A stretch of 64,000 bases of DNA from Macrocystis pyrifera (GCA_031763025.1 JASSKH010000045.1:1531501-1595500), one strand, 5' to 3'. Shown: positions 34,187 through 45,087, counted from the stretch's first letter. Numbers and translations are program-made. Notes: a model not told the origin generated them from the letters alone.

Positions 34187-36200
34187 CTATGTATACATCG
34201 GTCATGACTCGTTACCGACGCACATAGCGGTCACAAGAAAGAGGATGGTATAGTAATAGTGCTTGTTCAATCGTGCCCTATTAAATAGCTCCACGTCCAA
34301 AGGAAGGGATGAAAAAAGTGGCCGCTCTCGCTTTCTCACCTTTTTTCAAAATTTTGGCCGAACTCGGTTTCCTCCGCCAGCTCCGGGAAAACTTTCCCGA
34401 GGTCTTCGAACAGGAGGACATTGGTTGTTGGTATTTTATCAAACGCGGCAGAGAAGCCAGAGAGAGAAAGAGAGAGAAAGAGAGAGAAGCACAGCATGAG
34501 GGAGAGCCTCAACCGTTCGGGTAGCAGGTAGGGTGACGGTTAGGGTAACGTTTAGGGTAGCCTTTAGCGTAGCGTTTAGGGTAACGTTTAGGGCAACGTT
34601 TAGGGTAACGTTGAGGGTAACGTTGAGGGTAACATTTAGGGTAGCCTTTAGCGCAGCGTTCAGGGCAATGTTTAGGGTAACGTTGAGGGCAACGTTTAGG
34701 GTAACGTTGAGGGTAACGTCTAGGGTAAGATTTAGGGTAACGTTTAGGGTGGCATTTAGGGTAACGTCTAGGGTAACGTAGGGTAACGTTGAAGGTAACG
34801 CTTGGGGTAACGTTCAGGGGTAACTGTTAGGGTAACGTTTCCGGTGGTGTTTAGGGGAAACGGTTAGGGTAACGTTTAGGGTAACGCCTAGGGTTAACGT
34901 TTGCTGCGGTGAGCCATACACGCCATATCACACGCACGATACAATACTCAGAGTACCAAGACGCGATGGTGGTTGGAGGGGGTGCTCGATATCATGCATG
35001 GCTGTAGTGGTATGCCCGTAGACCCTCGCATCCCTACAATGCCGGAACGAAGCAACGTCGGCTTTCCACCGACCAGGAAGGTAATGCTTGCACCAAGCGC
35101 AAAGCGCCGTGAGGTGTTGGGCGAGTCGCAAGAAGGGTCGGGGGCACAGCGCGGTGGTGGTCGGGGGGAGCGGCGCTTACGACCTAGTCCAGCTTCGAAA
35201 AAAAAGTTGAAACATGCTTGACTAGCCCTAACCCTAACCCTAGCCCTAACCCCAACCCCAAGACTAACCATACCGCCAACCGCCTGGTAAAATTCTCTGA
35301 AAGTTCTCACAAGATTCTCGGAAAGAAGCCGCAGTGAGGAGTTTGTGTGCACTATCAATCATTTGTCGGAGCTCGGCCATTTCGTATACGTACACATGAC
35401 TAATAGGGGGAGGGGGCGCAAAAAGCGGCGGTGGTCCGAGGGGCACGAGGAAGTTTGCTCACAGTGCCGGTCTTTGAAGAAATTTCCAGCGTTCCTGCGG
35501 TAGAACAGGTCCCAGCTTTTTCTCGCTTCCTTTTCGTACTTATTTCTCCAGAATGTGGACAGATGAGGCCCCTTGCCCGCCACAGCCCGTAACGCCTCAT
35601 CCTCCTATGACGCATATAAAACAACCAGTGTGGTAATGCGGGGAGGAGGGGGAAGGGGGGCGTTAGGGGATGACCGTCCCAGGACTTCGAAGGCGTGCGG
35701 TTGGTCGGGGGCATTCGCCATTTATCCACGAAGGGAGGGAGGAAGGGAAGGTGATCAAGGCCTTTGCTACGTACTGGTACGTTGTCTCGTTGTATGTACA
35801 GTACGCGGCAGTTCTAAAATGCGGGAGTTGATAAACTATTGCAGGATTCGACTGTTGCCATGATACGGCTGCTAGTAGCCGTCGCCCGCCGACCTTGGCC
35901 TAAAACGACCAGAAAATGCACTAATACAGAGCAGTACGTGCCAACTCACTCAAGCACAGCAACAGCAGTACTATTAATATTAATACGTAGTAGTACTGTA
36001 AGTCGCTTGCCCTGCAGACCAGACCCTGTCAGCTGTCAGGCGTACTCTGTCTATCGCCACGGAGTGTGCGCTGCCTTTTTCTGTCCCTCTGACTGTGCTC
36101 ATGCTCACACCTCGTCCTTGGTCCAATGGTCGTCCATCCAAACGATGTCGGGGTTGTCGAGAATATTGCCCGCGTAAGGCAGGGGGCCTTCCACCGTCAT
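28605..36200 (-). CDS. METTL2/METTL6-type tRNA N3-methylcytidine methyltransferase
   Basis: Seven minus-strand exons: 36200-36111, 35604-35463, 34403-34340, 33954-33817, 31760-31560, 29967-29901 and 28890-28605. Intron phases run 0,1,2,2,2,0 and close exactly. The product is about 328 residues (human METTL2 about 378, METTL6 about 284). It starts MTVEGPLPYAGN with the family's NPDIVWMDDHW segment. Then come FWRNKYEKEARKSWDLFY and FFKDRHYLGKVFPELAEE, the SAM-binding LELGCGVGN (residues 103-111), FAVDLSPKGIEVLKRHP, DLVLLQFSLSAVAP, LRPGGKLLFRDYGR, QLRFAKGRQLGENLYVRQ, DGTTSYFFSLEDLRRLF and a C-terminal VRRQYANRG...RVWAHGKFRK. Family members methylate C32 of tRNAs. Intron 6 uses a GC donor (cag|gcgagg). 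In exon 7 an extra base in C8 at 28798-28805 breaks the frame and must be ignored to reach the stop. Start choice: first in-frame ATG before the conserved segment. Confidence 0.9.
28991..29548 (+). mobile_element. Interspersed repeat family 2, near full length
   Basis: Starts after a G-rich tract with ggtgtactcgataggagaga and ends ccaacccaacctatatatag followed by another G run. Features in order: caatgccgggacggagcatg, caagcgcgaagcgccgtaag, an A-rich centre (cgccaaaaaaaagaaag), then ggttgtctagctcaagtagt. No coding capacity; frames through it are artefacts. It sits in intron 6 of the methyltransferase gene. Confidence 0.8.
31795..32045. repeat. Degenerate GATGA / GATAC short-repeat tract
   Basis: A run of gatgagatgagatgaggtgag-like words passes into gatacgatacgatatggtat words. 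Long Tyr/His/Ser/Ile frames here are artefacts. It lies in intron 4-5 of the methyltransferase gene, right before the exon at 31760 in gene orientation. Confidence 0.85.
32345..32898 (+). mobile_element. Interspersed repeat family 2, near full length
   Basis: Same element as 28991, with the same order of landmarks. It ends ccaacccaacccataat then (AT)n. It is followed by one of the longest G homopolymers in the window. Inside the methyltransferase intron 31761-33816. Confidence 0.85.
32899..32990. repeat. Long G homopolymer
   Basis: A G-rich run with about 63 uninterrupted G at 32917-32979. The exact length is unlikely to be reliable in any assembly. It abuts the (AT)n end of the family 2 repeat. 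Confidence 0.9.
33473..33642. repeat. CAACAA/CAGCAA-rich low-complexity tract
   Basis: AAC, CAA and CAG trinucleotide words dominate. The + frame reads Asn/Thr-rich and is an artefact. The tract abuts the duplicated exon piece at 33640-33711. Confidence 0.85.
33640..33711 (-). repeat. Duplicated 3' half of methyltransferase exon 4 with its donor site
   Basis: On the minus strand it encodes VDLAPKGIEVLKRHLLN followed by the same cag|gtagaggtg donor. It closely matches the true exon end at 33869-33795 (VDLSPKGIEVLKRHPMY). The copy is about 155 bp downstream in gene orientation, lacks the first half of the exon (no SAM motif), and differs at several bases including the codons before the splice site. 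Confidence 0.85.
34143..34184. repeat. C homopolymer, about 37 bp
   Basis: An uninterrupted C run from about 34147 within the methyltransferase intron 33955-34339. Its length is probably unreliable. Confidence 0.9.
34523..34895 (+). repeat. Telomere-like array, TTTAGGGTAACG unit
   Basis: About 30 degenerate 12-bp units (tttagggtaacg, ttgagggtaacg, tctagggtaacg). Each contains TTTAGGG or a one-base variant. It lies in the intron 34404-35462 of the methyltransferase gene. The + frame at 34533-34781 (RVTFRVAF...) is an artefact. Confidence 0.9.
34967..35145 (+). mobile_element. Interspersed repeat family 2, 5' fragment
   Basis: Covers the first about 170 bp of the family (catgcatggctgtagtggta through gagtcgcaagaagggt), preceded by ggagggggtgctcgatatc. 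It lies between the TTTAGGG-like array and the CCCTAA tract. Confidence 0.75.
35223..35262 (-). repeat. CCCTAA tract in inverse orientation to the telomere-like array
   Basis: agccctaaccctaaccctag and then ccctaaccccaacccca, i.e. about six telomere-type units on the minus strand. They face the G-rich array at 34523-34895, with the repeat fragment between them. Confidence 0.85.
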
Positions 36201-38625
36201 CGCCGTGCCGGCCAGAGAGTGCAGAGAGCGTACGATGCCTCCATACTCAGCACCACCCCAGCCTGCTTCGCCTCCTGCAAGGTGGACATCCACGCCAAGA
36301 GGAAGACAGGTGTGTCAAGTGTTGCTTCGTTGCTTCTGCTGCGGTGTTGCCTTTTGAGCGACCTAAAATCGCGTGCGTGCTCGTACTTCGAGGTACTACC
36401 TTGTACAGCAGTAGAGCGGTTGTTGCATCAAATAGAAGCAGGTGTTAAACTCCACCGCCCCCACAGATACCTGTCAAGAGGGTGTACAACTCCACCGCCC
36501 CTCGATGTTCCGCCATCGCTGAAGTTGTATTGTGATAGCAACCCCATGCACCCTGTTTGTCGTTTTTTGCCACGGTATCAACCAATAGGTACCTGGTATG
36601 CGAGCTGCGAGCTGCGAGCTGTGGCTGTAATCGTAGGTAATCGTACCGCAATTCGAGCATTCTCATTCTCACAGTCCCGGAGGGTTTCCAAAGAAATTTG
36701 GAGGCATTTATTTACCGGTTCGAATTCAGATTCCCACAACCTACGTGCGACTCACCGCCCCGCGTACAGGGCGCCCGCGTAGCACACTTGGCTCACAGTG
36801 GAATTAGAAAGGTGGCGACAACTTGAGGCATGTCTGTCTTGCTCGGAGACCTGTTCCATTGCGTGTATTTCATGCTGTGAGAGGTGGGTGCATCATCGAA
36901 AAACGAGATACATCATGGATACTGCCGAACTGTCGACAAATATCCCAAAAGACGGCCAGGCACCGAGACTCGAGAGGAGAGGGAGCGTCCTACGCCGAGA
37001 AGCACTCGAACGCATTCGGCAGGCAGGGCAAGAGTAGACCAGCTCAGAACGAGGAGGGCAGGTTCGCTGAGGAAGGAGCAGGAATTTCGAATTACTTCGG
37101 CACGCAAGGGGTGGACAAGAGCGAGGGCCTCGTGCAGAATCGTTCAGATGGTCGCCGTGTTCCGGCGCCAACAGGTGATGACCCTGCGGTGGATAGGGGT
37201 GTGAGTTGAGGCTGGGTACGATATTTATAAGTCGCCGACTGCTACAGCTGTAGTTGTTGATTGGCTCAATATTACAGCGGTAAGTAGAGCGCGGTACCTT
37301 GCGGAATTCTCCGCCTTTTTTGTATCTGGCTGGCGCGTTTGTGGATCGAAACGGTATGTTGGCTACTCGCTACCCACCTAACAGGTACCAAGTAGGTACT
37401 AGGTACGAATATGTGTGGTATGATACTCGTAGTACAGCAGTCAACCTCTTTGTGGGAACCTGAGATACGTGTAGCGACTACAACAATGATAACCTCGGTG
37501 TTATTAATCGTCTACGAGCAGCGCGAGCGCCCAGCAGTACGGCACGAGTTACTTTAATGTCACGCCCGCACCGCACCACACCTTGCGTTGTAACTCCAAA
37601 ACCGATTTGTATCGTCCACCAACAATCACCCAGTAGCCGTTACTACAGAGTTGTAATCATAACTTTTTTCAGGTCAACTTTGCTGTCTAAACAATAAAAA
37701 AGCCGTATGTATGCATGTACTTTAAGTGCATCATATTCACAGCGTTATTGTACGTACTCGTACCTATGATGCCTACCTGGTACTAAGTATATAGTTGTCG
37801 GGAGACTTTGTTGCTGTTGGGGGCAGTCAGCCAGCCGAGTTAACTTCGTCTTGCTTGTGTGCCTTCAAGTCCACATGGTCTGACCCCCTCGTGACTCCTT
37901 TGGGGTGCTTCACACATCGCTGGGTTGACCCAACTCATGCGCAGGGTTGCTGCGGCAACGAGGAGGAGTGGATCGAGCCAGAGCTTGCTATTAGGTGTTG
38001 AGAAGACGGTGTACGGGAGAACAAAACGTGGGGGAAGGGACGGGCGTGGTTCGACCACGCACCAACCCTGCAAGCAGGTTATCCGTCCTTGATAACAGCA
38101 CAGTTCCTTCCGAAGAACACTGACGAACAATGAGCCGTCTGTCCTTTAGCTACGTTTTGGCTGCATGAAGACGCATCGAGACAGCTGAGTCCCTTTCGGA
38201 TAACAATAACGAACAAAACCTCGTTTGTCGTTTAGCTTCATGAAGACGATTCTAACAACCACCAGGTCCTGGCGTGTCTTTGTGATCACAATGTGTGAGT
38301 TTGCGTAACTTTGGCGTAAGCTCGAGCGCAAAGACAGCGAAACATTTGCTCTTCGGCGGAAGATTTCGCAAAGCAAGCAGGTCTTTTTCGAAACACCGAA
38401 TGGGTAGAAAACGTTCAAGCTTTTTCAAACGGCTAGTGTACGAGTAGAGAGTGATTTTTTTATCCCCCTAAACGTATCGAAGTAATACACGTTTTCCCCT
38501 ACTTCGAGGTACAAAATAAATACGCCGTACATTGTCAGTAAAATTTCGACCTAAAATAATGAGATCGGGAACGAACATGCCTCAGGTGGACTTGGAATGG
38601 CGGGGGGGAAAAGCCTCCTCCAGCC
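36201..38625. other. No firm gene between the methyltransferase and the coiled-coil gene
   Basis: This interval should hold the methyltransferase promoter. The overlapping + frames at 36798-37209 include a stretch ending QQ|gtgatg at 37173 and GQAPRLERRGSVLRRE from 36951, which could be exon pieces, but no consistent model was found. At 38150-38270 a gtcgtttagctt-catgaagacg segment occurs twice, imperfectly. Confidence 0.35.
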
Positions 38626-41600
38626 ATGAAACCCCGGAAACGTCGAGGAAGCTCAATACGCGACGGACGCGAGGGAGTCGGACCCCCTTCGACAGGAGGT
38701 GACGCCCAAACGTTATCTGGGGTTGATGTCAACGAAGGGGTAGCGAACGAGCTGAAGCAACGAGTAAAGGCGATGCAAGAGAGAAGGACGAGTCGCCGTC
38801 GAGAGTCTGTGCTGAGGGCAAACGTGAGGCCATGGATCAATCAATCAATATATCCAGCAATAAGTCACTCAACCAGTTATACAATAAAGCAGTCAAACAA
38901 TCAAGCAAGAAAGCGATCAATCAAACAACCAAGCAAGAAATCAACCAATCTAACAATCAAGACAGAAGACAAAAAGAGACCAATCAGTCAGGCAGGAAAG
39001 AAGCGATCAATCAATTCAGTAAATCAATCAATCGATCGACCAATCATTCGATCAAAACCAATCTACCAACCAAAATGTCAACCAAACAATAAACCAATCG
39101 GCCTTGTTCATCCGTTGGTTAGCGTTGAAGAAGGAAGAGATGCTTGTCGGTTCGCAATGTTTGGGCTTCATTGTTGCCCACGTCCACGTTTGTCGGCGCT
39201 CGACAGTTTTTACCGCTCGCCACAAAGCAACAGCGTCACACACTTTTCATCAGCATGCGGTCCCCTGCGTAAGGACGCAGCGATCCGGCCTGGTTATACA
39301 TCCGAAACGGGATCCCCTCAAACAGTTCACGGTTTTATATTTCCTTGAAGTTTGTCGTGGTTCTCCAGACGAATGCAGAAGACACTTACTTTGCTCGCGG
39401 GTGGAACACCTCGGAAGGCTCGCCTGCCTTCCCCTATCGCCGCAGCCAACCGATACGTATCACGCACTTTGCGCTCCACCGCCGTGTCGTGTGAAGATAC
39501 TGAAGGTTGTATGCAGGAAGACTCATCTAAAATGAAACGGTTTTCTTCCTCGAATGATAAGCGTTTCTAAGCTCGAGGGCTCGCTCACAATGAAACGATT
39601 TTCCACCTCGCATGATAGGCATTTTCGAAAGTAGGAAGGCTTCCTCAAAATGAACCGATTTTTCCACCTCGCACGATAGGCGTTTTCATGCAGGGGCTCT
39701 CACTCGAAATTCAGCGGTTGTCCATCTTGTATGGCAGGCGTTTCCATGTTGTTCGTTGTCCATTCACAAGAACTCGAGACAACGTGCGGTGGAAATGTGT
39801 GCAAGGCCCGCAGGGCCTATGCATGAAAGGCTCATCCCCCCCAACAAACGGTTGTCCACATCGTAAGATGCAGGCGATTCCTTAGTGTGTCCGATGTTGT
39901 CTTCAGCCGTTTGCTTGGTTTCGAGAACTTTTGCTGGAAATGTGTAAGAGGGGTGCAAGACATACGGTAATTTAAGAAAGATCAGCCAAAACTACAACGG
40001 GTTTTCCACCTCGAATGACAGGCGCTTTGACAGGCGCTTCCGATGTTGCCTTCGACCGTTTTTGCTTGGTCTCGGGAAAGCTTGGGCGGAAATGTGGACG
40101 AGGTTTTCCACCCCGAATGACAGGCGTTTCCCTAGTGTCAGATGTTGTCTTCAACCGTTTTGCTTGATCCCGAAAGAAAACTTCAGCGAAAAGGTGTATG
40201 AACTATGAGGTTTTCCACCTCGAAAGGACAGGCGTTTCCTTCCCTATTTTGTCCGATGCTGCTGCCTTCAACTCTATCGCAGGATCTCGAGAAAACGTCC
40301 GTCGAAAAAGTAGAAGAGGCGTTCGCGAAGTTTTACGTGCCTCCTCTGGGACCGCTGGACGATCCCCCGGGCGTGATCTACCTAGATGGAAAATTGACGG
40401 AAAAGACCATAGACGTCGGGGTTTTGAATAGCGTGGGTGAAGGCGTGCAGGCGGCTAGAAAGGAGCTGCTCGACCTAGGCTCAAGGAGGCGTTTTTTGGT
40501 GGAGGAAAGTCGGGCTCTGACGAGGAGGGTAAGGGCGGGGGATTAGGTTTTATGTTTTTTTGCTGGATAGTCTGGCAGGTGTATTGTATTGTATACCATT
40601 TTTTGCCAACTTGACATTTGCAATCCTCTCTATAGAAGCTTCCTCCAAGATAGAAGAAGAGGGCAAGGGGGGGTGTACTCACTATCATGCATGGCCGTAG
40701 TCGTATGACCAGAGACCCTCGCATCCCTACAATGCCGGGACGGAGCATGTCGGGTTTTCACCGACCAGGCAAACATTGCTTGCACCAAGCGCGAAGCACC
40801 GTGAGGTGTTGGGCGAGTCGCATGAAGGGTGAGCTGCATCTTACTAAGAACTGCTTTAGAGGGAGATTTTCTTTCATATGGATGACAGCATCAATGAATT
40901 GAGTTAGCTTCTGGTGTGGCCACTTCCAGAGACAGCAATGGGTTTACTATGTAACTGCCTCGTGGGTGCCTCACCATATACACACTACGTGATACGATCA
41001 TCACCCTTGTGCGGAGTAAAGGCTCTCCCCGAACGAAAAAGATCTAACTCGACCGCCAGTCGTGGCAACCGCAAAGGGGGAGGTGGGGGGGGCAGTTGTT
41101 ACAGAGGTTTTGCTGAGTAACTCTGACGGGTATATGTGTCCTCCAATTGGCAAAATTGACTCGCAAGTAGCGACTACTAAATCGCAACATTACCGGGGAA
41201 CATACAATTATAGTATTAATCAGAACTAAATACAGTGCTATGCCAAAAAGTGCTTTGTACGAAGAGAAAAGTTGGCAATACTCGTAACACGAAAAATTGA
41301 CGACAAACATACGCATACATATACCTGAGTTTGTGTGTCTATCGTGGGTCCTGTTTAATATGGTATGATACTCCGTAAACAGCATGATTGTGACCAGGAG
41401 GATAAGACGCTTGCCACGACAGGAGCATGCCTTGCAGGGCATGCCGCATACCACTCTGGCCGTAAATTTAAGAGTCAGCTGGTATTCATATTAAGGTCTG
41501 AGCGGTTCTTGTATTTTCGCCCGGAGTGGTAGCGGTTTTTTCGGCAAAACTATTTCTGACTGCCGGGCTCCTCAACTTCCTACCCGTTTCCGTTGGGATA

Positions 41601-44049
41601 TCGTTACCTACCCGATGTCATTGGGGTATCGTTACCCACCTGATATCGTTGGGATATCATTACCTACTCCATATCGCTGGGATATCATTATCTCCCTAAT
41701 ATTCTTGGGATATCACTACCTACCCTATACCGTTGGGATATCATTACCTACCCAATACCGTTGGGATATCATCACCTACCCAATATCGGTGGGACATCAT
41801 TACCTACGCAATACCGTTAGCATATCATTACCTAGCCAATATCGGTGGGACATCATTACCTTCCCAATACCGTTGGGGTAGCATTGCATCATTACCTGTC
41901 CAATATCGTTGGGATATCGGTTTATTTTCAATAGGGTTCGCTATGTCTGTATTAATAGGCCAGACATGGGGTGTGTCCATGGGGTTCGTACTTTCGTTCT
42001 TTAAATGAAAAGTCAGTTTTGGGGGTGAGGGTTAAGAGCTGCTCAAGTCAGGAGTCTCAGAAAATCTGGTTTTAAAGTATCGAGGATGACGATGGTGAGG
42101 ATAATGAGGATGACGGCGATGACGTTGATGGTGATGATGATGACGATGGTGATGATAATGATGAAAAGGACGATGATGAAGGTAGTGAGGATGAGGAAAA
42201 TGATGATGATGACTATGATGTGCTATCGCTACCCGTTCTCCCTGAAATTCCATCAATTCGATGTACAAAGGTCAGCTTGGGGTTTCCTCGTGACACTGCG
42301 GTGGAGAGCTTGCACGACGAGAAAACGCTTGAAGCTGACTCCGCGAGGGTAAAGGCGGAGGAAAAGTTGCACAGGCTGCTGGACCACCGTCGAAGGCTTT
42401 TAGACGTGCTTAAAGCCTCGGAGGTATGTATGCGAGACACCTCCACCCCATGCGCGATTCTTGATCACTTCGCTTTGTCCTTGTATCGACTGCGAGATGC
42501 GTTTTTAGTTGTTTTTTTTTTGCAAAAGGAGTCCAGTTGCGAAAATTAAAACCACTGGTGGTGACGGGTATTTCTGTTTTTTTCCTGCAGCATCATGACA
42601 AAAATTACGGAGATGCAAGGGGACCCACGGCAAAACACTCTTGATGTGACATGCTTCAAGTACGACACGAGTACCGGCATCGAAACTCCTATATGTCGAT
42701 AGATCTAAAACAAAAAAAAATGTGATGTCAAACACTAAACTACACATGCAGCAAGCAACCCATCGCACGGTGGACATCCCGCAGCAGCAAGCATTATTTG
42801 GTGGAATCAAGGTCCCTCCCAACCAGCTGCCTCTCACTGCCAATGCCCTGGAAATCTCGCGTGGAGTGACCGCCGCGAAAATCGATTTTGGTAAGATGCA
42901 GGATGGTTCGACTGATGTTAGGTTGACACACGCGCCGCCGCACACTAGAAAGAAGGGGGGCAAGCAGAACACTTCCTTACCGTGCGTGTCAACGCAAAGC
43001 ATCTGTGTTTCGGAAACTATCAATAGCGTGTTTTATGCCCAACTAGACGCAAATCGGCGAGTGAAGAAAATGCTGAACTCTTCTCGCGGTAAAAATGAAG
43101 GCACGCGCCGTACGTAATGGGGAGCGGAGGGGGGGGGGGGTGCCTGCTTTTAATATGACCCAGCATCTGAGTTACGAAAGGGATGGAGCTGGAAGGAGAA
43201 ATGCAAATATAATATTAACATATACCAGGTACCAGGTAACGAATAAAGTCAAGGCTCGATCCGTCATGCGCATGTAGCCAGTTAAGAAACCCCGGAAGTA
43301 AGCTCATGAGTTCACCAGTAATTTCCGTTTTGTTTCTTGGGGTGTTTGCAAAAGGATTTGATTCGAATTAAGTCTGTTGGATTTCTTGTTGTCTGTTTTT
43401 TTTTTTTAGGCAAGAAAATGACCTCAACCCCACGGAAACTTCTCGAGAGTTAACCCAACCCAGACAGCAAGAAAACCCAACCAGATTGGGTCCGACCAAA
43501 ACAATCTTCGCAAACACCCCTTTTCGGTGTTCCCTTGGTTTCCTTCCTTTTCCGGGGTATGTTCAGCATTAGCTCTTTTAGGACCGCAGTCCTGTTTTTT
43601 GGGACAAACTACTTAGAATTTGACTGCTTTGTCCTCAAAACGGGACTGTAGTAGTCATAACAGGGTTAGAGCTCTTGCCGCCTGTACATTGCCGAGGATG
43701 GTAAAAGTTACAATATCGTTGATAATACTAATGATAATAATGGTTGGGAAGACAATTACACCTACAGTGGTATGTTCGTCTGGGTCCCATCGACTGCACT
43801 CCGTGTGCCTTCCCTCCCACCCTCACGCCACCCCACCCCACCCCATCCCACCCCCGTGGTATACAGATCGAAGACGATAAAGATGTCCGTGCGTCGTCGA
43901 ATATAGTCCAGTCAGAGCTTCCACCACCTCCTTTGAGGACGGTTGTCGACGCGGATGGTAACCGCGGTGGCGGCAGCGGCGACGGAAAGAAGAGTAGTAA
44001 CATTCGGCGATCGTCTCTGGACAACTTGAAGGCGAGTTTCGAGCTGTGA
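38626..44049 (+). CDS. Acidic, coiled-coil-like protein of unknown function
   Basis: Four phase-0 exons join in one frame: 38626-38823, 40283-40528, 42085-42423 and 43867-44049 (TGA). Exon 1 starts MKPRKRRGSSIRDG and ends in a charged helix (NELKQRVKAMQERRTSRRRE). Exon 2 opens DLEKTSVEKVEEAFAKFYVP and holds GVIYLDGKLTEKT and ARKELLDLGSRRR. Exon 3 begins with some 45 mostly Asp/Glu residues, then LSLPVLPEIPSIRCTKVSLG and a heptad-like KAEEKLHRLLDHRRRLLDVL. Exon 4 ends RRSSLDNLKASFEL. Donors are gtgagg, gtaagg and gtatgt. About 321 residues are visible. A further exon at 42754-42890 (QATHRTVDIPQQQALFGG..., donor gtaaga) is possible but leaves phase 1. No family is recognised; a kinetochore- or scaffold-like coil would be only a guess. 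Confidence 0.6.
38835..39095. repeat. ATCAATCA-type short-repeat tract
   Basis: Words such as atcaatcaat, aaacaatcaagc and aaccaatc recur. The + frames are Asn/Gln/Ser/Lys-rich artefacts. It starts right after the donor of exon 1 of the coiled-coil gene. Confidence 0.8.
39535..40240. repeat. Minisatellite with ttttccacctcgaatgacag core
   Basis: About eight spaced copies of a core like ggttttccacctcgaatgac followed by aggcgtttcc. In the right half it is combined with gatgttgtcttcaaccgttt-gcttg. Spacing varies from about 60 to 120 bp. It fills the intron just upstream of the acceptor at 40282. Confidence 0.8.
40665..41062 (+). mobile_element. Interspersed repeat family 2, 3'-truncated
   Basis: Starts gggggggtgtactcactat and runs through caagcgcgaagcaccgtgag to gatctaactcgaccgccagt. 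The distal ggttgtctagctc segment is absent. Inside the intron 40529-42084. Confidence 0.8.
41450..41530. mobile_element. Small inverted-repeat element, CTGACC family
   Basis: Ends accactctggccgtaaattt and gtattttcgcccggagtggt. The 81-bp length equals that of the copy at 2980. Confidence 0.55.
41588..41920. repeat. Minisatellite, about 28-bp unit
   Basis: About twelve copies of ccgttgggatatcattacct followed by acccaata, with gatatc in nearly every unit. + frames give a repeated GYHYLP-like pattern and are artefacts. Confidence 0.9.
43569..43668. mobile_element. Fold-back element, CCCTTTTAGTAC family
   Basis: Arms ctcttttaggaccgcagtcc / ggactgtagtagtcataaca with inner gggacaaact / tttgtcctcaaaacggg. 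It lies in the last intron of the coiled-coil gene. Confidence 0.6.
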
Positions 44050-44455
44050 TATGTCTCTACAGCCCGGTATATGTCTCTACAGTACGCTATGCCTCCACAA
44101 GCAGTGCGGTATGTCTGTAAACTGCGATAGATGCCTCTACCGTGCGGTAGGCGTCTACAGTGTGGTATGCTCCTACAGTGCGGTCGATTCCTGTATAGTG
44201 CGGTATGCCTCTACAGTGCGGTAGATGCCTCTACAGTGTGGTATGCTTCTACAGTGCGGCATTCCTCTACAGTGCGGGATGCATCTACGGTGTGGTTTTT
44301 CTCCACAGTGATTTGTGCCTCCAGCGTACGGTATGCCTCTACAATGCGGTATGCTTCTACAGCAGTAGTAGTGCAGCATTCCTCTACAGCAGCACCGTAT
44401 GCGTCTAGTGGGCGGTATGTCTCTACAGCGCAGCATGCCTCTACAATGCGGTAGG
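44050..44455. repeat. Minisatellite, about 17-bp CTACAGTGCGGTATGCC unit
   Basis: Over twenty degenerate units of ctacagtgcggtatgcct. It starts immediately after the stop codon of the coiled-coil gene, so it probably forms its 3' UTR or flank. Confidence 0.85.
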
Positions 44456-44498
44456 CGTTGCACTTTCGGGTTTAAACATTTGTGAAGAACTACCCAAT

Positions 44499-44578
44499 GC
44501 CACTCTCGACGGAAATTTAAGGATCGCTTGGCATTCAAAGTAATATCGAAGTGTTCCTTATATTTACGTCCAGAGCAA
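44499..44578. mobile_element. Small inverted-repeat element, CTGACC family, worn
   Basis: Ends tgccactctcgacggaaatt and ccttatatttacgtccagag. The arms pair imperfectly. Confidence 0.45.
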
Positions 44579-44620
44579 TACATATATGTATCAAACATTA
44601 AATAGTAGAGGATGTATACA

Positions 44621-44733
44621 TATTACGGGGGACAATAGTAAATAGGACCAAATATTGTTAGTAAAAATAGCGAAATATATAGTTTTTTTTTTTTGTGTAC
44701 CGTAGGTCCTATTGACTATGGCCCCCCGTAATA
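44621..44733. mobile_element. MITE, TTACGGGGG family
   Basis: TA|ttacgggggacaatagtaaa at left and ggccccccgtaa|TA at right. It lies in reverse orientation to most copies (aaatattgttagtaaaaata near the left end). Confidence 0.8.
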
Positions 44734-44975
44734 GATAAATGTATGTGTAATGGAAGGGAACGCCGAAGCAAGGGAAATCAGAAGGGGGTTAATAATACGT
44801 ACGTGGCAAGCTTCACAAAAAAGCAGGATTTTTTTTTTTTTTCTTGTGTTGTTGTCTGCAGGGGGCGACCAAGGAGGGTGGGTGCTCTCGGATGTCCACG
44901 GTGTATTGCGGCCCACCTGGCTCTAGACACGGGCTTCTCATAAATCAGACACAACCACATACTATTATGTACTAG

Positions 44976-45087
44976 TTTGACGAATTGTTGTTCCCGTTTT
45001 GCTGCGACCGTTCTCTGGTGGAAACCCTGATTTTGGAGGATATCGTCGCGATGCTTGCGGGGCCCTCCTGGCGACTACTGAGATACA
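44976..45087 (+). CDS. Possible 5' exon of the 46508-54006 gene
   Basis: After a candidate acceptor (tatgtactag) the frame reads FDELLFPFCCDRSLVETLIL and continues EDIVAMLAGPSWRLLRY to a gtacgc donor. Composition is hydrophobic and helical, like the downstream gene on the same strand, but the phase (1) does not join directly to the exon at 46508. A small exon such as 46100-46161 (VAASFLKKFKRVEKE, donor gtgcgt) could also intervene. Confidence 0.3.

Noticed and set aside
34533..34781. + frame with repeated RVTFRVAF pattern
   Set aside because: It is the telomere-like 12-bp array translated; no protein is implied.
36126..36782. 218-codon + strand frame
   Set aside because: It overlaps the first methyltransferase exon on the opposite strand, where family conservation decides the coding strand.
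41588..41920. Regularly spaced repeats that could suggest a CRISPR array
   Set aside because: Units are contiguous and degenerate with no unique spacers, and the DNA is eukaryotic. It is a minisatellite, as are 16254, 25684, 44050, 55556 and 56310.
43680..43770. Possible small exon DGKSYNIVDNTNDNNGWED of the coiled-coil gene
   Set aside because: Its exit phase does not match the terminal exon at 43867 and the acceptor is weak.
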